Part shown: one piece after another, positions 7,061 to 12,158 of the stretch
Numbering within the stretch: the first letter of the stretch is position 1
Layout: each line of letters starts with the position of its first letter
Assembly (NCBI GenBank): GCA_027621895.1
Contig: JAQCAK010000018.1
Location: 1 to 12,158 of the forward strand
Length of the DNA: 12,158 bases
Direction: 5' to 3'
From: Pseudomonadota bacterium
GTDB taxonomy: Bacteria; Pseudomonadota; Gammaproteobacteria; Pseudomonadales; Azotimanducaceae
The notes under the pieces: generated by a model
What the model saw: only the letters and a program-made list of their open reading frames with translations
What the model was told of the DNA's origin: nothing
Databases searched by the model: none
Position numbers and translations under genes: made by a program

Positions 7061-8236
7061 TCAGAACTTCTCCTCTAATCGCTTCAGGTGCGGGATCAGT
7101 TCAGCCTTCTGTTCCAGACCAAACCCGGGCGCCTCTGAGGGTGTAACCCTGCCGTAGTCAAAAGTACAAGCCGATGAGAATCCGCCAAATGGATTAAAAA
7201 CACCAGGGTAGGCCTCACAGCCACCCAGCCCCAGCCCGGCTGCAATATGCAGGTTAATCAGGTGCCCCCCGTGTGGAAAACACTGGGCGCGATCAAATCC
7301 CGCTGACTCCAGAACCTCGAGCATCTTCAGGTATTCGGTCAGGCCATAGCTGAGGCCCGCATCCATCTGAAAAATGTCACGCCCCGGTCTCAGACCACCG
7401 TAACGTACCAGGTTCCGGGCATCCTGAACGCTGAACAGGTTCTCACCCGTGGCGAGCGGTATCCGGGTGTCCTCGGCCAATTGCGCCATTAATTGGAAGT
7501 CCAGGGGGTCTCCCGGTTCCTCAAACCAGCGCAACTGACGGTCTGACATGGCTTTCAGGTAATCCCTGGCTGTCTGAAGGTCGAACCGGCCGTTGGCATC
7601 GACCGAGACCCGGCTGCCGGATCCGGCCAGAGCCACCGCCGCGTCAATACGTGCCATATCCGATTCGAGACTCGCGCCGCCGATCTTGATTTTGTAGGCT
7701 TCGAAGCCAAGTTCGCGATACCCGCGAAGCTCGTTTTCGAGTCTCCCCAGAGAATCCTCCTCATAGTAATAACCACCCGCTGCATAGGTCACTACCGAGG
7801 GTTGTTCAACCTGGCGCGAGACCGCATCAGCAATCGTCCGCCAGGCAGGCACATCAGATAGTTTCGCGTTCAGGTCCCAGACGGCAAGCTCCAGGGCGGC
7901 GAGTGCACCGGCCCGGTCCCCGTGGCCGCCCGGCTTTTCATCTTTCATCGCAGTCGCCGCGACCGCCGCCGGGTCCAGCGAATTTCCATCTCCTGTCACC
8001 AGGGTGTCCGGTTTGGCTGCCAGCACCCTGGGAATCATTCGGTCGCGCAGAATCGAGGGTTGTGCAAATCGTCCAATCGAGTTGAAACCAAAACCCACCA
8101 GGGGTTTTCCGCCCCGAAACACATCACAGGTCACCGCGACAAGCGACACATCATGTGCGGAAAAGTTGACCACGGCATTGGTGATATTGCCTTCCAGTGG
8201 TACCGATATCTCGTGTATGCCGGTGATCCTGATCAA
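7061..8236 (-). CDS. tarD: Enolase superfamily dehydratase, D(-)-tartrate dehydratase-like
   Basis: A 391-residue member of the mandelate racemase/muconate lactonizing enzyme family. The KxK motif is YKIKIGG (Lys182, Lys184). Metal ligands are Asp213 (SVDANGRF), Glu239 (WFEEPGDPLD) and Glu265 (ATGENLF), and His322 lies in the PHGGH segment. From memory, the Bradyrhizobium japonicum TarD shares the segments EKPGGHG, YAAGGYYY, GDPLD, QDARNL-RYGG and the GLGLGG-E-YP end, and uses Lys184 and His322, the same numbers as here. TarD turns D-tartrate into oxaloacetate. The start is TTG at 8236, with GGGAG four bases upstream; no in-frame ATG fits, and the family N-terminus aligns with it. It is the first gene of its operon, behind a promoter that overlaps the palindrome at 8311-8325. 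Activity on another hydroxy-diacid remains possible. Confidence 0.85.
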   Translation of the reverse strand: MIRITGIHEISVPLEGNITNAVVNFSAHDVSLVAVTCDVFRGGKPLVGFGFNSIGRFAQPSILRDRMIPRVLAAKPDTLVTGDGNSLDPAAVAATAMKDEKPGGHGDRAGALAALELAVWDLNAKLSDVPAWRTIADAVSRQVEQPSVVTYAAGGYYYEEDSLGRLENELRGYRELGFEAYKIKIGGASLESDMARIDAAVALAGSGSRVSVDANGRFDLQTARDYLKAMSDRQLRWFEEPGDPLDFQLMAQLAEDTRIPLATGENLFSVQDARNLVRYGGLRPGRDIFQMDAGLSYGLTEYLKMLEVLESAGFDRAQCFPHGGHLINLHIAAGLGLGGCEAYPGVFNPFGGFSSACTFDYGRVTPSEAPGFGLEQKAELIPHLKRLEEKF

Positions 8237-8286
8237 GGTTCTCCCACCCGTATCATTGCTTATCGTCCTGCTTCTGCGTGCTGCAC

Positions 8287-8315
8287 AATATCGCTACAGC
8301 GCCCCATCCTGTCAA
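8287..8315 (-). promoter_or_regulatory. Sigma70-like promoter of the tarD-like operon
   Basis: On the minus strand a consensus -35 box TTGACA (8315-8310) is followed after 17 bases by GATATT (8292-8287), which matches four of six -10 positions. The expected start near 8280 gives a leader of about 44 bases. The distance between palindrome edge and -10 box (19 bases) is the same as at the promoter of the six-gene operon. Confidence 0.6.
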
Positions 8316-8325
8316 ACAATTTGAC
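8311..8325. promoter_or_regulatory. Operator-like palindrome, site 2
   Basis: GTCAAACAATTTGAC is an inverted repeat with perfect 6-base arms (GTCAAA and TTTGAC) around three bases. It matches site 1 at all ten outer positions and overlaps the -35 box of the minus-strand promoter in the same register. The probable binder is the MarR protein encoded at 2279-2776 (inference). Confidence 0.65.
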
Positions 8326-8346
8326 GGCCGGGAAGCCGCTGTTTTT

Positions 8347-8361
8347 GTAAAATTATTTGAC
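8347..8361. promoter_or_regulatory. Operator-like palindrome, site 3 (one arm mismatch)
   Basis: GTAAAATTATTTGAC matches the GTCAA-N5-TTGAC pattern with one changed base in the left arm. Its centre is 36 bases from that of site 2. It lies directly upstream of the TATAAT at 8362-8367 and would fill the spacer of a promoter reading toward the membrane-protein genes. It is the weakest of the three sites. Confidence 0.45.
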
Positions 8362-8367
8362 TATAAT
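8362..8367 (+). promoter_or_regulatory. Consensus -10 box for the membrane-protein genes
   Basis: A perfect TATAAT on the plus strand, about 110 bases before the ATG at 8477. The -35 region about 17 bases upstream (CTGTTT) is poor, so the promoter may need an activator or may be weak. The rest of the 8237-8476 spacer shows no gene and no clear terminator. Confidence 0.5.
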
Positions 8368-8476
8368 TCGAAGGTTGATCAGACTTGGCTGCAGAAAACT
8401 TCCTGAATCGCCGGGTATCAGCAGCTCTCCCCAACATTCAAACCCAAGAAAACTCAATCAATAAAAAGGGAGCAAC

Positions 8477-9001
8477 ATGACCGAACTCATCGCCCAGTGG
8501 GCCTCGCCCTACTACTTCCAGATCAAATTCGTTCACCTGTTCTTCGTCGCCATGTGGCTGATGAGCACCTCGGTTGCCTATCGCTTTTATCTCCTGCCGA
8601 TCTTTCAGGACTGGCAGCGCGACCCGCAGAACCTCGACAGGGCCCGGTTACGCAACTGGGCGATCGAGCGCTTTGACGAAGGCGCGGTCCTTGAACATGT
8701 CGCATTCCCCATGCTGCTCATTACCGGCCCCCTGATGATGATCGCCGGCGGCTGGAATCCGGCCCAGGGATGGTTCGCGATGAAAATGGTGCTGGTGGTA
8801 CTGGTTTTCCTGCCCATCGAGATCATGGACTATCACCTTGCGCATTTCGGCCTGAACAAGGAAAAACTCAGGCTCGCCGGCAGAACAGAGGCTTACGAGA
8901 ACGCTATTCATCTGCACTGGTGGTTCCTGGTGATCTCTTCACCGATAGTGATTATCTCCATTCCTTACGTGATCTACCTGGTCGTCGTGAAACCCTATTA
9001 A
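8477..9001 (+). CDS. Four-helix membrane protein, HemJ/CopD-like
   Basis: A 174-residue integral membrane protein with predicted helices at about 15-38, 72-91, 99-120 and 146-171. The pattern resembles the HemJ/CopD group: a His in helix 1 (KFVHLFFVAMW, His20), a Lys opening helix 3 (AMKMVLVVLVF, Lys103), His residues at the end of helix 3 (DYHLAH) and an ending VVVKPY like the VVVKPF-type end of HemJ proteins. In HemJ the corresponding His and Lys are needed for heme binding and protoporphyrinogen oxidation. This protein is longer and has a charged loop (about 42-70), so it may be a distant relative with another job, for example heme-linked electron transfer. AGGGAG lies four bases before the ATG. 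It is followed by a small membrane protein, 19 bases on, and diverges from the tarD-like operon. Confidence 0.65.
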   Translation: MTELIAQWASPYYFQIKFVHLFFVAMWLMSTSVAYRFYLLPIFQDWQRDPQNLDRARLRNWAIERFDEGAVLEHVAFPMLLITGPLMMIAGGWNPAQGWFAMKMVLVVLVFLPIEIMDYHLAHFGLNKEKLRLAGRTEAYENAIHLHWWFLVISSPIVIISIPYVIYLVVVKPY

Positions 9002-9009
9002 CTGCTGAC

Positions 9010-9013
9010 GGAG
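9010..9013 (+). promoter_or_regulatory. Ribosome binding site that decides the start of the small membrane protein
   Basis: GGAG ends one base before the ATG at 9015, too close for use, but is seven bases from the ATG at 9021. The second ATG is therefore the likely start. Confidence 0.65.
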
Positions 9014-9020
9014 CATGAGC

Positions 9021-9311
9021 ATGGACACTACCCTGATTACTCCCCTTGACGGCATCAAGCCTCGCCCGTTCGCCAATCCAGAAAAAGTCACCCGAATCAC
9101 CAACCGGGTTTCCCTGGGAATCTTTCTTTACATTGTTATCGTGATCTATCCGGCCTACGGTCTGCTGCGCGGTTTCTGGGTGCCGGATTTCCCGGTCATG
9201 GATTTTGAAGGCACGATAACGGCGCTGATCGTTGGCGGGCTGTTTGCCCTGTTTGCGCGGCGATCCATTCTCAACCGGGTCATACGTCAGGTCGAGGCGG
9301 GACAATCCTGA
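9021..9311 (+). CDS. Small two-helix membrane protein, unknown function
   Basis: A 96-residue protein that I do not recognise. Two hydrophobic segments are visible: SLGIFLYIVIVIYPAYGLL at about 31-49 and GTITALIVGGLFALFA at about 64-79. They are joined by a short acidic loop with FWVPDFPVMDF, and basic residues follow the second helix (RRSILNRVIR). By the positive-inside rule the C-terminus, and so the N-terminus, would face the cytoplasm. An ATG two codons upstream (9015) is disfavoured by the ribosome site. It follows the HemJ/CopD-like gene by 19 bases, so it may be its partner subunit. No motif for catalysis or metal binding is visible. Confidence 0.75.
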   Translation: MDTTLITPLDGIKPRPFANPEKVTRITNRVSLGIFLYIVIVIYPAYGLLRGFWVPDFPVMDFEGTITALIVGGLFALFARRSILNRVIRQVEAGQS

Positions 9312-9340
9312 ATCGGTCCAGGGACCAGGGGTCGCAGGCG

Positions 9341-9372
9341 GTTCAGCCTGCTCAGGCACTGGTTGGCTGAAC
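9341..9372. repeat. Inverted repeat after the membrane-protein genes
   Basis: GTTCAGCC (9341-9348) and GGCTGAAC (9365-9372) are perfect 8-base arms around 16 bases. A smaller GGTCC/GGACC repeat lies just before, at 9315-9326. No T-run follows either, so neither is called a Rho-independent terminator. They may form an RNA stem at the end of the upstream transcript. Confidence 0.4.
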
Positions 9373-9422
9373 GACCGGCACAGCCCCCCGTCACTGCAGC
9401 TGCCTGTGGCGCTTAACTGGCG

Positions 9423-9458
9423 TTGCAACAGGTATTGCAACCGGTATTGCAACCGGGC
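9423..9458. repeat. Three 12-bp direct repeats (iteron-like) upstream of the XRE gene
   Basis: Three units in direct tandem: TTGCAACAGGTA (9423-9434), TTGCAACCGGTA (9435-9446) and TTGCAACCGGGC (9447-9458, last two bases different). Each contains the palindromic core TTGCAA, and ACCGGT is also self-complementary. They end 56 bases before the XRE start. A binding array for the XRE protein is plausible but unproven. Confidence 0.7.
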
Positions 9459-9477
9459 AGCCAGCCAACTAGACTGC

Positions 9478-9497
9478 CGGTACCCAATAAGATACCG
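9478..9497. repeat. Short inverted repeat before the XRE gene
   Basis: CGGTA (9478-9482) and TACCG (9493-9497) flank ten AT-rich bases and end 17 bases before the XRE ATG. The arms resemble the CCGGTA core of the 12-bp repeats upstream, so this could be a further operator half-site pair. A ribosome site GGTGA (9504-9508) follows. Confidence 0.35.
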
Positions 9498-9514
9498 CCT
9501 TACGGTGATGCCAG

Positions 9515-9880
9515 ATGAAGACGGATACGACCGAGCAGCAGATCGAGCGCTACACGAAAAAGGTCGCTGAACTGCTCAAGTATGCGAGACGCGAATCAGG
9601 GCTATCCGCCAGGGAGCTGGCTCGCCGGGTCGGCAGTTCCCATTCCACGATCCTGGCTTATGAAGCCGGCAGGAAGGTGCCCATGACCACCACCCTGCTG
9701 CGACTGATACATGCCTGTGGCTTTTCCGTGGACTTCGAGCTGTCGCCACGGATCCGGGGAAATGCCGACAATCCGAGAGGCGCAGAACTGGAGCAGGTCC
9801 TTGAACTGGCCTCGGTTTTTCCAGCGCGACACAGCGACAGACCCGATGCCGCACTGCAAACCCGAGCTGACTCGAAATGA
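9515..9880 (+). CDS. XRE-family HTH protein, probable antitoxin/repressor
   Basis: A 121-residue protein with a Cro/C1-type HTH at about residues 17-70: LKYARRESGLSARELARRVG then SSHSTILAYEAGRKVPMTTTLLRLIHACG. The C-terminal tail has the pattern RGNADNPRGAELEQVLELASVFPARH, which I associate with XRE proteins encoded next to nucleotidyltransferases. The ATG at 9515 follows GGTGA with a six-base spacer. Its stop overlaps the nucleotidyltransferase start as ATGA (9877-9880), the usual coupling of an antitoxin placed before its toxin. Repeats upstream (9423-9458, 9478-9497) are possible autoregulatory sites. The antitoxin role is inferred from gene order and partner type. Confidence 0.85.
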   Translation: MKTDTTEQQIERYTKKVAELLKYARRESGLSARELARRVGSSHSTILAYEAGRKVPMTTTLLRLIHACGFSVDFELSPRIRGNADNPRGAELEQVLELASVFPARHSDRPDAALQTRADSK

Positions 9881-10416
9881 GCCTGCCCGAAAAAATCGTG
9901 ACGCTGCACCATGTTCTCAAGGCTGCCGGTATCGAGCATGCTTTTGGTGGCGCGCTGGCACTGGCCTGGTGCACCCAGCAGGCCCGCGGCACCATTGATA
10001 TCGACGTGAACATATTCGTCTCCAGCGAACAGGCAGAAACCGTGCTGCGCGCCCTGCCCGATGCCGTGTCATGGTCAGCATCCAACCTGGAAGAACTGCT
10101 GCGCGAGGGCCAGGTTCGGGTCTGGTGGGACAAGACACCACTGGATCTTTTTCTGAACACGCTGAAACTGCACGATCAGATGTCCCGTCGAATACGCTGG
10201 GAAATGTTTACCGGAGAGTCCATACCCTTCCTGTCCTGCCAGGACATCGCCATCCTGAAAGTCTTTTTCAACCGGACCAAAGACTGGGCCGATCTTGAGG
10301 CGATGGTTGAAGCCGGTACCATTCGAATCCCGGAGGTCACCGCCCGAATCATCGAATACCTGGGTGCAGACGATGAACGGGTTGCCAAACTGGCCGGTCT
10401 GTCCAGTATCAGGTGA
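9877..10416 (+). CDS. AbiEii-like nucleotidyltransferase, probable toxin
   Basis: A 179-residue protein with a minimal pol-beta-type nucleotidyltransferase core. GG at 24-25 (in HAFGGALALAW) and the acid pair Asp41/Asp43 (in RGTIDIDVNIF) form the catalytic signature; a third acid is probably Asp90 in LDLFL. The later segment ILKVFFNRTKDWADLEAM (127-143), with Lys, Arg and KDWADL, matches the conserved C-terminal motif of AbiEii/DUF6036-like toxins. Members of this group transfer nucleotides to targets; MenT-type relatives modify tRNA ends. All key residues look intact. It is translationally coupled to the XRE gene. It could instead be a housekeeping nucleotidyltransferase, but the pairing favours a toxin-antitoxin or phage-defence role. 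Confidence 0.8.
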   Translation: MSLPEKIVTLHHVLKAAGIEHAFGGALALAWCTQQARGTIDIDVNIFVSSEQAETVLRALPDAVSWSASNLEELLREGQVRVWWDKTPLDLFLNTLKLHDQMSRRIRWEMFTGESIPFLSCQDIAILKVFFNRTKDWADLEAMVEAGTIRIPEVTARIIEYLGADDERVAKLAGLSSIR

Positions 10417-10449
10417 GACCCGGCACCCCTCATCGGACGCATTAAATCA

Positions 10450-10477
10450 TTGAAAATCAGGGCCGTGGACGTATACT
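10450..10477 (+). promoter_or_regulatory. Sigma70-like promoter of the deaD gene
   Basis: A -35 box TTGAAA (10450-10455, five of six) and a -10 box TATACT (10472-10477, five of six) are 16 bases apart. Transcription would start near 10484, giving a leader of about 42 bases. The helicase thus appears to be transcribed separately from the XRE-nucleotidyltransferase pair. Confidence 0.65.
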
Positions 10478-10489
10478 CGCGCCCCCACA

Positions 10490-10507
10490 GCCACCGCTTC
10501 TGGTGGC
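10490..10507 (+). promoter_or_regulatory. Stem-loop in the deaD leader
   Basis: GCCACC and GGTGGC form a perfect 6-bp stem with a 6-base loop. It would start about six bases into the predicted mRNA and end nine bases before the GAGG ribosome site (10517-10520). A role in mRNA stability or cold-dependent translation is possible but unproven. Confidence 0.45.
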
Positions 10508-10525
10508 CGCTCGCCTGAGGTCCCC

Positions 10526-12158
10526 ATGTCAACACCCGAGACACCGTCGAACTTCCTTTCGTTCGGCCTGCCGCCTGCCCTGATCCAAGCCGTTTCAGAA
10601 GTAGGGTACGAAACACCGTCCCCGATACAATCAGGTGCCATTCCCCCGCTGCTACTGGGGAAAGACCTGTTCGGCCATGCGCCGACCGGTACCGGCAAAA
10701 CGGCCGCCTTTGCACTGCCGCTGCTGGCCAACATCGACCTGGAAGCCCGCCACGAGCAGGTGCTGGTACTGACACCAACCCGCGAACTTGCCATCCAGGT
10801 GGCAGAAGCCTTTCAGCGCTACGCCAACCATCTGAAAGGCTTCCACGTATTGCCCGTGTACGGTGGCCAGGAGTATTCAGGCCAGATCCGTGCACTGCGC
10901 CGCGGCGTGCATGTTGTGGTGGGCACACCCGGGCGGGTGATGGACCACATCCGCAAGGGCACGCTGCGACTCGACAGGCTGCGCGCCCTGGTACTTGATG
11001 AAGCGGATGAAATGCTCCGCATGGGTTTCATTGACGATGTGGAATGGATTCTGGAACAGACACCAGCCGGCAGACAGATCGCTCTTTTTTCGGCCACCAT
11101 GCCGAAGGAAATACAGAAGATTGCCCAGAGACACCTGAAAGACCCCGTTGATATTTCAATCAAGACGAAAACCGCGACCGCAGCGTCCATCCGACAGCGA
11201 TACTGGCTGGTCAGTAATCTGCACAAACTGGATGCGCTGACCCGTATTCTTGAAGCCGAACCTTTCGAGGGTGTGCTGCTGTTCGTGCGAACAAAAATCG
11301 CGACAACGGAACTGGCAGAACGTCTTGAAGCGCGCGGGTATTCAGCCGTCGCGCTGAACGGCGACATGCCGCAGAAGAGCCGGGAGCAGATGGTCGAGCG
11401 CCTGAAAAAAGGCAGCGTCGATATCCTTGTCGCCACCGACGTCGCCGCCCGGGGCCTGGATGTCGACCGGATCAGTCACGTTATCAACTATGATATCCCC
11501 TACGACACCGAGGCCTATATCCATCGAATCGGGCGTACCGGCCGCGCCGGCAGGACCGGTGAGGCTATCCTGTTTGTATCTCCCCGGGAACAGCGAATGC
11601 TCGCGGCGATAGAGAAGGCCACTCGCCAGAAGATTGAAAAAATGTCACTGCCATCAACAGAAATGGTCAACAACCAGCGGATTGCGCGCTTCAAGCAAAG
11701 TATCACCGATGCCCTGGCAGGCGGCGAACTCGAATTCATGCGGGGCATACTCGAAGGCTACCAGCAGGAGCATGATGTCGCACCGATCGAAATCGCCGCG
11801 GCCCTGGCAAAGCTCGCTGTTGGGGAAAAATCACTGCTGGTCGAGCCGGAAAAGACCGGCAAAGCTGAATCCGCGTCTCGGGAGCGCAGTCACACTCGTG
11901 AACGGGGCCAGACACGGGAAGAGCGTCGACCGGGTCCCCGGTTATCACCCAGGGAAAGAAAACCCAAAGCCCTGGCGGATGGTATGGAACTTTACAGATG
12001 CGAGATCGAAAATAACCACGAGGTACAGCCGGGCAATATTGTCGGCGCGATTACCAATGAGGCTGGCCTTGACGCGGAGCACATTGGACACATCAATATC
12101 CGCGACAGCTTCAGCACGGTAGAGCTGCCCGAGGGAATGCCAAAGGACATCTTCAACG
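10526..12158 (+). CDS. deaD: DEAD-box ATP-dependent RNA helicase DeaD/CsdA (3' end cut)
   Basis: An open frame of 544 residues that runs off the window. Helicase motifs appear in order: Q motif PSPIQ (31-35), motif I APTGTGKT (52-59; AQTG is more usual), PTREL (84-88), GG (113-114), TPGR (134-137), DEAD (158-161), SAT (189-191), ATDVAARGLDV (303-313) and HRIGRTGR (333-340). A dimerisation-like region follows, then a charged Arg/Glu-rich linker (about 440-482). Next is a DbpA-type RNA-binding domain from about 488, with PGNIVGAI, NEAGLD and IRDSFSTVELPEGMP. This domain plan is that of DeaD/CsdA, which unwinds RNA duplexes in 50S ribosome assembly and mRNA decay, especially in the cold. The start is ATG at 10526, five bases after GAGG. 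The protein is normally some tens of residues longer, so only the C-terminal tail is missing. Confidence 0.95.
   Translation, partial: MSTPETPSNFLSFGLPPALIQAVSEVGYETPSPIQSGAIPPLLLGKDLFGHAPTGTGKTAAFALPLLANIDLEARHEQVLVLTPTRELAIQVAEAFQRYANHLKGFHVLPVYGGQEYSGQIRALRRGVHVVVGTPGRVMDHIRKGTLRLDRLRALVLDEADEMLRMGFIDDVEWILEQTPAGRQIALFSATMPKEIQKIAQRHLKDPVDISIKTKTATAASIRQRYWLVSNLHKLDALTRILEAEPFEGVLLFVRTKIATTELAERLEARGYSAVALNGDMPQKSREQMVERLKKGSVDILVATDVAARGLDVDRISHVINYDIPYDTEAYIHRIGRTGRAGRTGEAILFVSPREQRMLAAIEKATRQKIEKMSLPSTEMVNNQRIARFKQSITDALAGGELEFMRGILEGYQQEHDVAPIEIAAALAKLAVGEKSLLVEPEKTGKAESASRERSHTRERGQTREERRPGPRLSPRERKPKALADGMELYRCEIENNHEVQPGNIVGAITNEAGLDAEHIGHINIRDSFSTVELPEGMPKDIFN

Noticed and set aside
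9315..9372. Rho-independent terminator after the small membrane protein gene
   Set aside because: Two inverted repeats exist but neither is followed by a T-run on either strand.
9423..9458. CRISPR array or plasmid origin
   Set aside because: The repeats are 12 bp without spacers, and no rep or cas gene is present; an operator array is simpler.

Overview
The window looks like chromosomal DNA of a GC-rich member of the Pseudomonadota, probably a gammaproteobacterium. The reasons are a DeaD/CsdA-type DEAD-box helicase with a DbpA-like C-terminal domain, dense operons with ATGA start/stop overlaps, sigma70-like promoters and clear Shine-Dalgarno sites. The lineage is an inference, because no rRNA or other marker gene is present. 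No tRNA, rRNA, CRISPR array or insertion sequence was seen.

Layout. (1) 13-1138, plus strand: an HSL-type (family IV) esterase with an N-terminal membrane anchor, broken by a frameshift. (2) 1157-4019, minus strand: a tightly packed six-gene operon, in transcription order a carboxymuconolactone decarboxylase-like protein, a VOC-fold protein, a MarR regulator, a DUF4440/NTF2-like protein, an antibiotic-biosynthesis-monooxygenase (ABM) fold protein and a SnoaL/NTF2-like protein. (3) 4132-4971, plus strand, divergent from (2): an isocitrate lyase/PEP mutase family lyase with a catalytic KRCGH loop. (4) 4985-8236, minus strand: a three-gene operon of a D-tartrate-dehydratase-like enolase superfamily enzyme, a ketopantoate-reductase-family dehydrogenase and an alpha/beta hydrolase. 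(5) 8477-9311, plus strand, divergent from (4): a four-helix HemJ/CopD-like membrane protein and a small two-helix membrane protein. (6) 9515-10416, plus strand: an XRE antitoxin-like and nucleotidyltransferase pair that resembles a toxin-antitoxin module. (7) 10526 to the right edge, plus strand: deaD, cut by the end of the window.

The most interesting observation links blocks 2 to 5. A 15-bp inverted repeat of the form GTCAA-N5-TTGAC occurs perfectly in both divergent intergenic regions (4074-4088 and 8311-8325). Each copy overlaps the -35 box of a minus-strand promoter with identical geometry. A third, slightly degenerate copy (8347-8361) abuts a consensus TATAAT box reading toward the membrane genes. 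The only regulator gene inside this set is the MarR protein, so the likely model is a local MarR regulon joining two operons and their divergent neighbours.

Together the enzymes suggest catabolism of a small ester or hydroxy-acid compound. A hydrolase would release an acid, a TarD-like dehydratase would make a 2-oxo acid, a PanE-like reductase would act on a 2-oxo acid, and a PEP-mutase-family lyase would cleave a malate-type acid. The small VOC, CMD, ABM and NTF2-like proteins would act on a more complex upstream molecule. The substrate cannot be read from the sequence.
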